A DNA stretch of 64,000 nt from Bradyrhizobium diazoefficiens (GTDB taxonomy: Bacteria > Pseudomonadota > Alphaproteobacteria > Rhizobiales > Xanthobacteraceae). Under the pieces are notes generated by a model. It ran no database searches and was not told where the DNA came from. It saw nothing but the letters and a program-made list of their open reading frames with translations. The translations under genes were made by a program, and so were the position numbers. This document shows, in pieces, positions 34,859-44,593 of the stretch. Position 1 is the stretch's first letter. The number at the start of each line of letters is the position of its first letter. Location: the NCBI RefSeq assembly GCF_018131185.1, contig NZ_JAFCJE010000004.1:744001-808000 (forward strand). Direction: 5' to 3'.

Positions 34859-36028
34859 CTACTTCAGCGGCTCCAGCACGGAGACGTAGTTGGCGACCGC
34901 GGCACCGCCCATGTTGAAGATGCCGCCGAGCTTGGCGTTCTTGAGCTGCATGCCCTCGGGCGCCTGCCCGGCGAGCTGCATCGCGGTCATCACATGCATG
35001 GAAACGCCGGTGGCCCCGATCGGATGGCCCTTGGCCTTCAGGCCGCCGGACGGATTGACCGGCAGCTTGCCGTCCTTCAGCGTCCAGCCTTCCTTGATGG
35101 CGCGGGCGCCCTGCCCCCTCGGCGTCAGGCCCATGGCTTCGTACTCGATCAGCTCGGCGACGGTGAAGCAGTCATGGGTCTCGACGAAGGAGAGATCGGA
35201 CAGGGTCACGCCCGCCTTCTCCAGCGCGCGCTGCCAGGCCACCGTGCAGCCCTCGAACTGCAGGATGTCGCGCTTGGACATCGGCAGGAAGTCCTGGGCA
35301 TGCGCGGTGGCGCGGAAGCCGATCGACTTGGCCATGCCCTTGGCGGTCTCGGCATCGGCCAGCACCAGCGCCGCAGCGCCGTCGGAGACCAGCGAGCAGT
35401 CGGTGCGCTTCAGGGGGCCGGCGACGTACGGGTTCTTCTCGCTCTCGGCGCGGCAGAAGTCGAAGCCGAAATCCTTGCGCATCTGGGCGAAGGGATTGGC
35501 CACGCCGTTCTTGTGGTTCTTGGCCGCGATCAGCGCCAGCGCATCGGACTGATCGCCATATTTCTGGAAGTAGGAACTGGCGATCTTGCCGAACACGCCG
35601 GCGAAGCCGCCGACCGTGTCGCCGTCCTCCGGCAGATAGGACGCCTTGAGCAGGTTCTTTCCGATCTCCGCGCTGGGGGTGCGCGTCATCTGCTCGACGC
35701 CGACGACCAGGACGATTTTCGCAGCGCCCGCATCGATCGCGCGCAAGCCCTGATGCACTGCGGCAGAACCCGTGGCGCAGGCATTCTCGACGCGGGTTGC
35801 CGGCTTGAAGCGCAGCTTCGGGTCGGCCTGGAGCACCAGCGAGGCGGTAAAATCCTGCGGCGAGAAGCCGGCATTGAAATGGCCGAGCACGATCTCGTCG
35901 ACATCGCCGGCGGAAATGCCGGCATCGGCCAGTGCCTCATTGGCAACGCGGGTGACGAGACTTTCGACGGTTTCGGTGTCGAACTTGCCGAACGGCGTAT
36001 GCGCCCATCCGACGATGCTGGCGGTCAT
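34859..36028 (-). CDS. Acetyl-CoA acetyltransferase family thiolase
   Basis: A 389-residue thiolase. RVENACATGSAAVH, at about residues 79-92, holds the nucleophilic Cys; THDCFTVAELIEYE and NPSGGLKAKGHPIGATG are the later active-site segments, with the second His. It would cleave a 3-ketoacyl-CoA or condense two acyl-CoAs. Some features (DCFT, GLKAKGHP) are of the SCP2/steroid type. It is a single-gene unit closed by a terminator. Confidence 0.92.
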   Translation of the reverse strand: MTASIVGWAHTPFGKFDTETVESLVTRVANEALADAGISAGDVDEIVLGHFNAGFSPQDFTASLVLQADPKLRFKPATRVENACATGSAAVHQGLRAIDAGAAKIVLVVGVEQMTRTPSAEIGKNLLKASYLPEDGDTVGGFAGVFGKIASSYFQKYGDQSDALALIAAKNHKNGVANPFAQMRKDFGFDFCRAESEKNPYVAGPLKRTDCSLVSDGAAALVLADAETAKGMAKSIGFRATAHAQDFLPMSKRDILQFEGCTVAWQRALEKAGVTLSDLSFVETHDCFTVAELIEYEAMGLTPRGQGARAIKEGWTLKDGKLPVNPSGGLKAKGHPIGATGVSMHVMTAMQLAGQAPEGMQLKNAKLGGIFNMGGAAVANYVSVLEPLK

Positions 36029-36087
36029 GGTCTTTTCTCCCTGGGGTCTCTTCCTGAGCTAAGTCTTAGCCCAGGGATGGCAAGACT

Positions 36088-36738
36088 TCACGCAGCTTTC
36101 AGGGCCTTGAGCGTGCGCTGGCAGATGGCAGTTATGCCGGCCCAGTTCCCGGCCCTGATCTCGGCCGTCGGGCACAGCCAGGAGCCGCCGACCGCGACCA
36201 CATTGGGCTCGGCGAGCCAACTCGCCGCATTGGCCTCGCCAACCCCGCCGGTCGGGCAGAACCGCACGTTCGGGAACGGGCCGGCAAGGGCGCGCAGGCC
36301 CTTGATGCCGCCGGCCTGCTCGGCCGGAAAGAACTTTGCGACGTCGAAGCCGTTCGACAGCGCCATCATCAGCTCGGACGCTGTGGCAATGCCCGGCGCG
36401 AACGGCAAGGAGCTATGGGCGGCGGCTTTGAGGAGGTCGGGGGTCAGGCCGGGGCTGATGCCGAACGCGACGCCGAGCTTCTCGACACGGGTAAAGTCGG
36501 CCGGATTGAGGATCGTGCCGATACCGACGACCGCCTCGGGCACTTCGGCCATCATCGCCCTCGCCGCTTCGATCGCCACAGGGGTGCGCAAGGTCACCTC
36601 CAGCGTGCGGACGCCGCCGGCGACCAGTGCCCGCGCCAGCGGCACGGCGTCCTGGATGCGCTCAATGGTGAGAACGGGAATGACGGTCGCGTCCCTGAAT
36701 AGCGCGACGAGGTGGTTCTGTTGGGCAGCAGTGGGCAT
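36088..36738 (-). CDS. eda: 2-dehydro-3-deoxyphosphogluconate aldolase
   Basis: A 216-residue class I aldolase splitting KDPG into pyruvate and glyceraldehyde 3-phosphate. E47 in TLEVTLRTP and the Schiff-base lysine K135 in DVAKFFPAE are present, as is CPTGGV for phosphate binding. Length is normal for Eda. It is the last gene of the minus-strand sugar-acid operon, 18 bases after kdgK. Confidence 0.95.
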   Translation of the reverse strand: MPTAAQQNHLVALFRDATVIPVLTIERIQDAVPLARALVAGGVRTLEVTLRTPVAIEAARAMMAEVPEAVVGIGTILNPADFTRVEKLGVAFGISPGLTPDLLKAAAHSSLPFAPGIATASELMMALSNGFDVAKFFPAEQAGGIKGLRALAGPFPNVRFCPTGGVGEANAASWLAEPNVVAVGGSWLCPTAEIRAGNWAGITAICQRTLKALKAA

Positions 36739-36756
36739 CTCGTGGATCTTTTCGTT

Positions 36757-37728
36757 TTACTTGGTCGCTTGGCGCGTGGTCGCCGGCCGGTGCCGCTTCT
36801 TGGGCGGCATGGCATAGCCCGGAATGATGGCGCCGGCATAGCAGATCACGACGCTGGCGAGACGATGCCCGGCCTGGGCCGCCTCGACCGGATCGGAACC
36901 GGCCAGCCGGGCCGCGATATAGGCTGCGGCAAAGCTATCGCCGGCCGCCGTGGTGTCGACGACGGGGTTCGTCATGGGTTCGGCGCGGACCTCGTGGGTG
37001 CCACCGGGGAAGCGCAGCAGGCTGACGGGCTCAGGAAGCCGGAACACCAGCTCGGGCGTGGGGATGCGCGCCATCAATTGCTCGTTGCTCTCGCCGGGAT
37101 ACAGCGCGAGCAGATCCTCGGTCGAGGTCAGCACGATGTCGGCGGCCGCAAACGCTGAAGCAAACACCTCGCGCGCGACATCACGGTCCGGCCACCCCCG
37201 CGCGCGAAAGTTCGTGTCGAACACGAAGCGGGTGCCGAGCAGGCGCGCCCGCTTGATCGCCGCGAACAGGCGGTCCCGCCCCGAAGCATCGTAGATCGAG
37301 AGCGTGATGGCGGAGAGATAGACGATATCGTAGCTCATCAGCGAATTGAGCAGCTCGTCCGTCTCCGGCAGACTCATCAGCTGCCGCGCCGCCGCGCTGT
37401 CGCGCCAGTGGAAGAACTGGCGCTCGCCCTTTGCATCCGTCTGGATCATGTAGAGGCCGGGCAGTTTTCCGGCCAGGCGCACGACGCGCCTCGTGCCGAC
37501 ACCTTCCGCAGTCCAGGCCGCGATCATCTCATCGCTCAAGGCGTCGTCGCCGAGCGCAGTGAGATAGTCGACCTTTACCTCGAGCCGCGCGAGGTACACC
37601 GCGGTGTTGAGGGTGTCGCCGCCGAAGCCGCGCGAATACAGGCCGCCCCCCTGCCCCGCAGACGCGCCCCCCTGGGCCTGCCTGAGCTCGACCATGCATT
37701 CGCCGATGCAAGCAACGCTCGCCATCAT
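36757..37728 (-). CDS. kdgK: 2-keto-3-deoxygluconate kinase (PfkB family)
   Basis: A 323-residue ribokinase-family kinase phosphorylating 2-keto-3-deoxygluconate to KDPG. CIGECMVELRQ opens the chain, GFGGDTLNTAVYLARL is the PfkB signature 1, and DTTAAGDSFAAAYIAARL, near residue 258, has the catalytic Asp. ATG codons at 37728 and 37725 are both usable. It lies between the DenD-like gene and eda; the pair makes the lower part of an Entner-Doudoroff-type route. Confidence 0.94.
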   Translation of the reverse strand: MMASVACIGECMVELRQAQGGASAGQGGGLYSRGFGGDTLNTAVYLARLEVKVDYLTALGDDALSDEMIAAWTAEGVGTRRVVRLAGKLPGLYMIQTDAKGERQFFHWRDSAAARQLMSLPETDELLNSLMSYDIVYLSAITLSIYDASGRDRLFAAIKRARLLGTRFVFDTNFRARGWPDRDVAREVFASAFAAADIVLTSTEDLLALYPGESNEQLMARIPTPELVFRLPEPVSLLRFPGGTHEVRAEPMTNPVVDTTAAGDSFAAAYIAARLAGSDPVEAAQAGHRLASVVICYAGAIIPGYAMPPKKRHRPATTRQATK

Positions 37729-37748
37729 GTGACCCGCGCAGTCAGAGA

Positions 37749-38735
37749 TCAGGCGACGAAATTGCCGCCGAGCTCGTCTTCGATGTGAATGCGGATGATG
37801 TCGTCGAAAGTCTTCTCGGCCGTGGTGAAGCCGAGCTCGAGCGACCGCTTCGCATTGAAATTGCGCGGCCAGCCGCCGACGATACCGACGATGAACGGAT
37901 CCGGCTCGCGCTTGATCCGGGCAGCGACCTTCTCGCCCGCAACCCGCTTCAGCGCGGCGATCTGCTCGCCGACCGTCGCCGACAGGCCCGGCATAGTCAG
38001 ATTGCGGCGCGGGCCGACCGCGGCCAGATCCATCGTGCCGGCGTGGAGCAGGAAGCCCACCGCGGAGCGTGGCGTCGCATGCCAGTGGCGGACGTCCTCG
38101 GAGACGGGAAGAACCGCTTCCTTGCCCGCCAGGGGTTCGCGCAGGATGTTGGAGAAGAAGCCCGATGCCGCCTTGTTGGGCAGGCCGGGCCGGATGCAGA
38201 TGGTCGGCAGGCGAATGCCGATACCGTCGAGGAAGCCGCGGCGCGAATAGTCGGCCAGCAGGAGTTCGCCGATCGCCTTCTGGGCGCCGTAGCTGAGCAG
38301 CGGCGTATGGAAGAACTCGTCGCCGATCGCATCCGGGAACGGCGCGCCGAACACCGCGATCGAGGACGTGAAGACCACGCGCGGCTTGTAGCCGCCGCCA
38401 ACGAGCCTGACGGCATCGAGCAGCATTCGGGTGCCGTCGAGATTGATGCGGTAGCCCTTGTCGAAATCGAGCTCGGCTTCGCCGGAGACGATGGCGGCAA
38501 GATGGAAGATCACGTCCGGGCGGCCGGCGATCAGCTTTTCGGCCGCGCCCGGCACGGCGAAATCGCCCGACACCGTCTCGACGGGGAAACCGGCCTTCTC
38601 CGGCTTCTTCGGCTCGACCACGTCGTGCATGGTCAGTTTCGTGATGTCGGTCTTGCCGAGCCGGCCGTCGCGCAACAGCCGTTCACAGAGTTTGCGGCCG
38701 ACCATGCCGGCGGCACCGAGAACCAGAACGTGCAA
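37749..38735 (-). CDS. denD: NAD-dependent sugar-acid dehydrogenase, DenD-like
   Basis: A 328-residue extended short-chain dehydrogenase/epimerase fold. It has LGAAGMVGRKL at residues 6-16, FHLAAIVSGEAE near residue 77 and the YGAQK catalytic pair near residue 150. The close match is to D-erythronate dehydrogenase (DenD), which makes 2-oxo-tetronate. In this operon it may instead oxidise another aldonic acid. The symbol rests on family resemblance, not on context. Confidence 0.8.
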   Translation of the reverse strand: MHVLVLGAAGMVGRKLCERLLRDGRLGKTDITKLTMHDVVEPKKPEKAGFPVETVSGDFAVPGAAEKLIAGRPDVIFHLAAIVSGEAELDFDKGYRINLDGTRMLLDAVRLVGGGYKPRVVFTSSIAVFGAPFPDAIGDEFFHTPLLSYGAQKAIGELLLADYSRRGFLDGIGIRLPTICIRPGLPNKAASGFFSNILREPLAGKEAVLPVSEDVRHWHATPRSAVGFLLHAGTMDLAAVGPRRNLTMPGLSATVGEQIAALKRVAGEKVAARIKREPDPFIVGIVGGWPRNFNAKRSLELGFTTAEKTFDDIIRIHIEDELGGNFVA

Positions 38736-38802
38736 GAGCTAACTCCTTGTTATTGGCCGGAACGCGCAGCCCCTCGCGCGCTCCCGTGGCAGACCCCCGT
38801 GA

Positions 38803-39726
38803 TCACTCCTTCACGGCGCCGGTCATCGCGGACACATAATGCTCCACGAAGAAGGCGTAAAGGATGACGAGCGGCAGCGAGCCGGCCAGGGCTCCCGCCA
38901 TCAGCGAACCCCAGCGGTAGATGTCGCCGTCCACGAACTCGTTGACGATCGCGACCGGCACCGTCTTGTTGCTGGTCGACTGCAGGAACGTCAACGCGTA
39001 GATGAACTCGTTCCAGCACAGGGTGAAGCAGAAGATAAAGGCCGAGATCAGGCCGGGGATTGCGAGCGGCAGGACGATCTTGGTCAGGATCTGCCAGCGG
39101 CTCGCGCCGTCGATCAGCGCGCATTCCTCAAGCTCGAACGGAATGGTCTTGAAATAGCCCATCAAGAGCCAGGTCGAGAACGGGATCAGGATAGTCGGAT
39201 AGGTCAGGATCAGCGCCAGCGGCGAGTCGAACAGCCCGTACTGGAAGACGACGGTGGCGAGCGGGATGAACAGGATCGACGGCGGCACGAGATAGGCGAG
39301 GAAGATCAGCCCGCCGACTAGATTGGCGCCCTTGTAGCGCAAGCGCACGATGGCGTAGGCGGCCAACACCGATGCGATGATCGAGAGCACCGTGGCGCAG
39401 ACAGCCACGTACATCGTGTTCCAGAGCCAGTACGGATAGTAGCTCTCGAACAGCAGCTTGTGGAAATGCTTGAAGGTCGGATTCCAGGTCCAGAACGGGT
39501 TGTACCTGTCGAGATCGAGCAGCTGCTCGTCCGGCTTCACCGAGGTCAGCGCCATCCAGTAGAACGGAAACAGGAGCACCACGACGATGATCGCGAGCGG
39601 CAGGTACAGCGTCACGAGCCGGCGCGGCACCGACTGCAGATAGCTCATGCCCTCGCTGTTATCGACGCGGGAGGGCCCCGATATGACGGCCTTGAGATCG
39701 ACTTTCGAGGCAGGAAGATCAGTCAT
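38803..39726 (-). CDS. Carbohydrate ABC transporter permease (MalG-like)
   Basis: A 307-residue inner-membrane permease with about six helices. The EAA loop, FELEECALIDGASRWQILTKI, lies near residues 202-222 and contacts the ATPase. The first helix is at about residues 40-60. It overlaps the preceding permease gene by eight bases. It imports a sugar or sugar acid with the neighbouring subunits. Confidence 0.93.
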   Translation of the reverse strand: MTDLPASKVDLKAVISGPSRVDNSEGMSYLQSVPRRLVTLYLPLAIIVVVLLFPFYWMALTSVKPDEQLLDLDRYNPFWTWNPTFKHFHKLLFESYYPYWLWNTMYVAVCATVLSIIASVLAAYAIVRLRYKGANLVGGLIFLAYLVPPSILFIPLATVVFQYGLFDSPLALILTYPTILIPFSTWLLMGYFKTIPFELEECALIDGASRWQILTKIVLPLAIPGLISAFIFCFTLCWNEFIYALTFLQSTSNKTVPVAIVNEFVDGDIYRWGSLMAGALAGSLPLVILYAFFVEHYVSAMTGAVKE

Positions 39727-40672
39727 TGTTCTCCCCCTGTTGCCACTTGCGACGCTGCAGGCCGAACCAGGACACCATGATCGCCCCGAGCAGGAATGGA
39801 ATCATGGCGCTCGAGATCGCCGCGCCCTCGCCGAGCTGCCCGGCGATGATCGCGCGCTGGTAGGACAGCGTCGCCATCAGATGGGTGGCGTTGACCGGGC
39901 CGCCGCGCGTCATCGCCCAGATCAGCTGGAAATCGGTGAAGGTGAACAGCACCGAGAAGGTCATCACGACGGCGATGATCGGCGTCAGCAGCGGATAGGT
40001 GATGAACCGGAAATTCTGCCAGCGTGTGGCGCCGTCGAGCGTTGCTGCCTCATAGAGCGACGGCGACACCGTCTGCAGGCCCGCGAGCAGCGTGATCGCC
40101 ACGAAAGGCACGCCGCGCCAGATATTGGCGAAGATCACGCAAATGCGCGCCCAGGTCGTATCGCCGAGGAAGTTGATGTTTTGATCGATCAGACCGAGAT
40201 GCTTCAGCGACCAGGAGATGATCGAGAATTGCGAGTCGAAGATCCACCAGAACGCCAAGGCCGAGAGCACCGTCGGCACGATGAAGGGGATGAGCACCAT
40301 CGCGCGCAGCATCGCCTTGAACGGCATATTCTCGTTCAGCAGCAGCGCGAGATAGAGTCCGATCGCGAATTTGAGGGCGCTGGCGACGAAGGTGTAGAGC
40401 AGCGTGTTGAACACCGACAGCCAGAAGATCGAATCGTCCCACAGCCACTCATAGTTCTCGGTGCCGACAAATTGCCCGACCCTGCCGATGCGGGTGTCCG
40501 TGAAGGACAGCCAGATGCCGAGCCCCAGCGGATAGGCCAGGAAGAAGATCAGGAACGCCATGGCCGGCACCATGAACCAGAAGCCGAGCCAGTTGCGATT
40601 GTGTTTGAGCTGGGTCCAGGCGCCGTCCTCGCTCATCTGAGGCTTGGCCCGGGGAATTGCGACATCAGCCAT
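39719..40672 (-). CDS. Carbohydrate ABC transporter permease (MalF-like)
   Basis: A 317-residue permease with about six helices and an EAA loop, SPSLYEAATLDGATRWQNFRF, near residues 205-226. The N-terminal cytoplasmic tail is about 25 residues. It pairs with the MalG-like permease whose gene overlaps its end. The ATG is 64 bases after the binding protein stop; the gap contains a strong hairpin. Confidence 0.93.
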   Translation of the reverse strand: MADVAIPRAKPQMSEDGAWTQLKHNRNWLGFWFMVPAMAFLIFFLAYPLGLGIWLSFTDTRIGRVGQFVGTENYEWLWDDSIFWLSVFNTLLYTFVASALKFAIGLYLALLLNENMPFKAMLRAMVLIPFIVPTVLSALAFWWIFDSQFSIISWSLKHLGLIDQNINFLGDTTWARICVIFANIWRGVPFVAITLLAGLQTVSPSLYEAATLDGATRWQNFRFITYPLLTPIIAVVMTFSVLFTFTDFQLIWAMTRGGPVNATHLMATLSYQRAIIAGQLGEGAAISSAMIPFLLGAIMVSWFGLQRRKWQQGENND

Positions 40673-40700
40673 GCCCGATATCCCTGATCGAAATGTTGAC

Positions 40701-40728
40701 GAGCGGGCGGCGCGACTGCCGCCCGCTC
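40701..40728 (-). promoter_or_regulatory. Intercistronic hairpin after the binding-protein gene
   Basis: GAGCGGGCGGC (40701-40711) and GCCGCCCGCTC (40718-40728) pair perfectly over 11 bases with a 6-base loop. It starts nine bases after the binding-protein stop and precedes the permeases. Such hairpins commonly protect the upstream mRNA or attenuate downstream transcription, which would give more binding protein than permease. Confidence 0.65.
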
Positions 40729-40736
40729 CGTGACCC

Positions 40737-42056
40737 TCAGCGATAGATGCGCTTCAGCTGGCGCTCGGCTTCCGCCATCGCGCCCTTCGCATCCTTGGTG
40801 CCGGTGCAGTAATTGGCGAACATGTCGACGACGATGAAGTCGGCGATTGCCGTTGCCGCCTTTTCGCCGACCGTACCGATACCGGCCGCCGGCAAAGTGC
40901 GCTTGGACGCCTGCGAGAACACGGCATTCTTGGGATCGGCCTTCCAGATCGGCGCCGATTCATAGCCGTTCAAGGTCTGCGTCAGATAGCCCTGCGCGCC
41001 ATCCAGCCACTTCTCGTAGTTCTCCTTCTCCAGCATGAAGGCGACGAATGCCTTCGCCGCGTTCGGATATTTGGTGAAGTTGAAGGCGAGGATCGGCAGC
41101 GCAAGCTGCAGCTCGCTCGGCTTGCCGACCGGTCCGACCGGCCAGAGCGCGTGATAGGTGTCCTCGGCGAGCTCCTTCTTGCTCGCATCGGTCTTGGCGG
41201 CGACGTAGATCGAGATGCCGTTCGCCGTGCAATAGAGCTCGCCGGCGAGGAACGCCTTGTTGTTGGAGGAATCGTTCCAGGACGCCGTGCCCGGGATGAA
41301 GGCCTCGTACAGCGACTTGCAATATTCCAGCGCCTTCGCCGTCTCCGGCGAATTGATGATGATCTTGTCGTTCTGGTCGACCGTGTAGGCGCCGTGGCCC
41401 CAGAGCACCCAGTGCAGCCAGGAATTGCCATCACCCGACGCATGCCCGAGCGCGAAGCCGGCCGGCGTGTTGTTCGCCTTCAGCGCCTTGCACATCTCGA
41501 GGAAACCGGGAAAATCCTTCGGGAATTCCTTGAACCCCGCCTTGTCGAGCGCCGACTTGCGGTACGTCATGTAGCCGCCATTGGTCGCGACGGGAATGCC
41601 GAGCCAGTCGTTGCCTTGCTTGCAGGTCTTGGCGGCGGCATCGGTCCAGCCGCCATATTTGTTGCCGAGATAATCAGCAACGTCGTTCATCTTCAGCACT
41701 TTGGTGGGGAACAGCTGCGGCAGCGTGTGCAAGCCCCAAGCGAGATCGAGCCCGGAGCCGGTATTGGCCGCGACCGAGGCCTTCGGCTGCACGTCCTCGA
41801 AGGATTCGCTGAACACGTTCATTTCGGTGCCGGTGGCGGCCTTGAACGCCGCGACCATTGCGTTGAACGCATCGTCTTCCGCCGGCACGAAGCGCTTCCA
41901 GCGCATCACGGTCAGCTTGGCACCGGGCTCGGCCTTCCAGGGCGCGCTCTGCGCCCAGGCCTTGGCGAAATCGAACAGTGCCGGCCCGGTGAGCATACCG
42001 GTTGCAGCCAGTGCCGTTCCGCCTTGAAGCAGAGTCCGGCGGGTAAAGTCTTGCAT
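40737..42056 (-). CDS. Sugar ABC transporter substrate-binding protein, Tat-exported
   Basis: A 439-residue family 1 solute-binding protein of the periplasm. The N-terminus, FTRRTLLQGGTALAATG, has the twin-arginine pattern, with likely cleavage near AWAQS. Therefore it is probably exported folded by Tat. The mature part resembles the sugar-binding family. It lies between the ATPase and permease genes and is followed by a hairpin. Confidence 0.92.
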   Translation of the reverse strand: MQDFTRRTLLQGGTALAATGMLTGPALFDFAKAWAQSAPWKAEPGAKLTVMRWKRFVPAEDDAFNAMVAAFKAATGTEMNVFSESFEDVQPKASVAANTGSGLDLAWGLHTLPQLFPTKVLKMNDVADYLGNKYGGWTDAAAKTCKQGNDWLGIPVATNGGYMTYRKSALDKAGFKEFPKDFPGFLEMCKALKANNTPAGFALGHASGDGNSWLHWVLWGHGAYTVDQNDKIIINSPETAKALEYCKSLYEAFIPGTASWNDSSNNKAFLAGELYCTANGISIYVAAKTDASKKELAEDTYHALWPVGPVGKPSELQLALPILAFNFTKYPNAAKAFVAFMLEKENYEKWLDGAQGYLTQTLNGYESAPIWKADPKNAVFSQASKRTLPAAGIGTVGEKAATAIADFIVVDMFANYCTGTKDAKGAMAEAERQLKRIYR

Positions 42057-42103
42057 GTCGTCCTCCCTGTGATGCTTTTTTATTATCTCAACTCGAACTT
42101 GCG

Positions 42104-43171
<1,068 letters not shown>

Positions 43172-43302
43172 CTAGCTCCCTCCTCGAAAGTCCACGACGC
43201 ATCGAGCGCCGCGACCGTCTTGTTTTTCAGACTTCACCGGACCAGGCCCGATCTTAGCGGGCAACATTGTCGGCAGTTTGTGCGGTTTTGGCAATTTGTC
43301 TT

Positions 43303-43331
43303 TGGTTAGTCGGTGCTGGTAGCGCTGTCAA
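43303..43331 (-). promoter_or_regulatory. Transporter operon promoter overlapping a LacI-type operator
   Basis: On the minus strand a perfect TTGACA (43331-43326) is followed after 17 bases by the weak -10 TAACCA (43308-43303). The sequence TGGTAGCGCTGTCA (43317-43330) covers part of the -35 and spacer. It agrees at 11 of 14 positions with the perfect operator at 44445-44458, so the LacI-family protein probably represses here. Confidence 0.55.
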
Positions 43332-43372
43332 CGTTCCTTTGTTTGCAGGCCCGACTATGATAAGAGCAACAA

Positions 43373-44473
43373 ATGGGTCGAAAACGCACCAAGTCAGGCA
43401 AAATCCGGCTGGCGGAAGTCGCCGAGCTTGCCGGCGTCAGCCCGATTACGGCGTCCCGCTTCTTTCGTAATCCGGAGGCCCTGTCGATCGGCAAGCGGAC
43501 GCGGGTCGAGAGCGCGGCCAAGGAGCTCGGCTATGTCCCGAACCTTGCGGCGCGCGCGCTGGCCTCGCAACGCACCGAAGTCATCGGCGTTCTGATCCCC
43601 TCTCTCACCAACAACGTGTTTTCGGACGTGCTGCGCGGCATCTACGATGCGTCCGAAGGCAACCGCTACTCGATCCAATTGTCCAACACACGCTACAGCA
43701 TTCTCCAGGAGGAGAAGCTGCTGCGCCTGTTTCTCGCGCAGAAGCCGGCCGGCCTGATCGTTACCGGCATCGACCAGACCGCGGAATCGCGCGCGATGCT
43801 GGAGGCCGCCGACTGCCCGATCGTGCAGATCATGGAGATCGGCCCCGATCCGGTCGACATGATGATCGGCTTTTCGCACTATGATGCAGCCCGCGCAGCG
43901 GTTGCGCACCTGTTCGAACAGGGGCACCGCAAGATCGGCTTCGTCGGCGCGCGCATGGACCCGCGGGTGCAGCGGCGGCTTGACGGATATGTCTCGGCCA
44001 TGAAAGACGCCGGATTGTTCGAGCAGCGCCAAGTCGTCACGACCGCAACACCGACCTCCGTGACGCTCGGCGGCGCTCTCTTCACCGATCTGCTGGCGCG
44101 AGAGCCGGGCCTCGATGCGGTGTTCTGCGCCAATGACGACCTCGCGCTCGGCGTTCTGTTCGAATGCCGGCGCCGCGACATCGCGGTCCCCGACCAGATC
44201 GCGATCGTCGGCTTCAACGACCTCGAATTCATGGCATCCGCCGTCCCCACCCTCACCAGCGTGCGCACCAACCGCTACGAGATGGGCAAGACGGCCGCCA
44301 CCATGCTGATCGAGGCGATCGATGGACGGCGTCCGGAGCAGCCGGTGCTCGATCTTGGCTTCAAGGTCATCGAGCGGCAAAGCTCGTCGTCGCGCCATTC
44401 GGAGAGCCGGCCGGCCGTTTCAGCCGTGGGTGCGGCGAACAAAATGGTAGCGTTACCAAGTAGCCATGACTAG
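43373..44473 (+). CDS. LacI-family transcriptional regulator
   Basis: A 366-residue regulator of the sugar-acid locus. The helix-turn-helix, IRLAEVAELAGVSPITASRFF at about residues 11-31, is followed by a hinge helix (PNLAARALASQR) and a periplasmic-binding-like effector domain. GntR-type members of the family resemble it in the ITASRFFRNP sequence. It diverges from the ABC operon and is followed by the dehydratase. The operator for the dehydratase lies in the last codons of this gene. Confidence 0.94.
   Translation: MGRKRTKSGKIRLAEVAELAGVSPITASRFFRNPEALSIGKRTRVESAAKELGYVPNLAARALASQRTEVIGVLIPSLTNNVFSDVLRGIYDASEGNRYSIQLSNTRYSILQEEKLLRLFLAQKPAGLIVTGIDQTAESRAMLEAADCPIVQIMEIGPDPVDMMIGFSHYDAARAAVAHLFEQGHRKIGFVGARMDPRVQRRLDGYVSAMKDAGLFEQRQVVTTATPTSVTLGGALFTDLLAREPGLDAVFCANDDLALGVLFECRRRDIAVPDQIAIVGFNDLEFMASAVPTLTSVRTNRYEMGKTAATMLIEAIDGRRPEQPVLDLGFKVIERQSSSSRHSESRPAVSAVGAANKMVALPSSHD
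44445..44458. promoter_or_regulatory. LacI-type operator ahead of the dehydratase
   Basis: TGGTA-GCGT-TACCA is a perfect 14-bp inverted repeat with a central CG, as expected for LacI-family sites. It lies inside the 3' end of the LacI gene. It sits 136 bases before the dehydratase ATG, and a TAGTAT (44471-44476) just downstream could be the -10. A related site is at 43317-43330. Confidence 0.6.
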
Positions 44474-44593
44474 TATCGCCATTGTGAGGAAACGACCCGT
44501 CAGCGGGCCAGCGATCCATCATTCGCGCCGTTGGGCATCGCACGAGCCGGCACTCCAGGCCGGACGTGTGCGTTTGCATTGCAGGAGAAGCCA

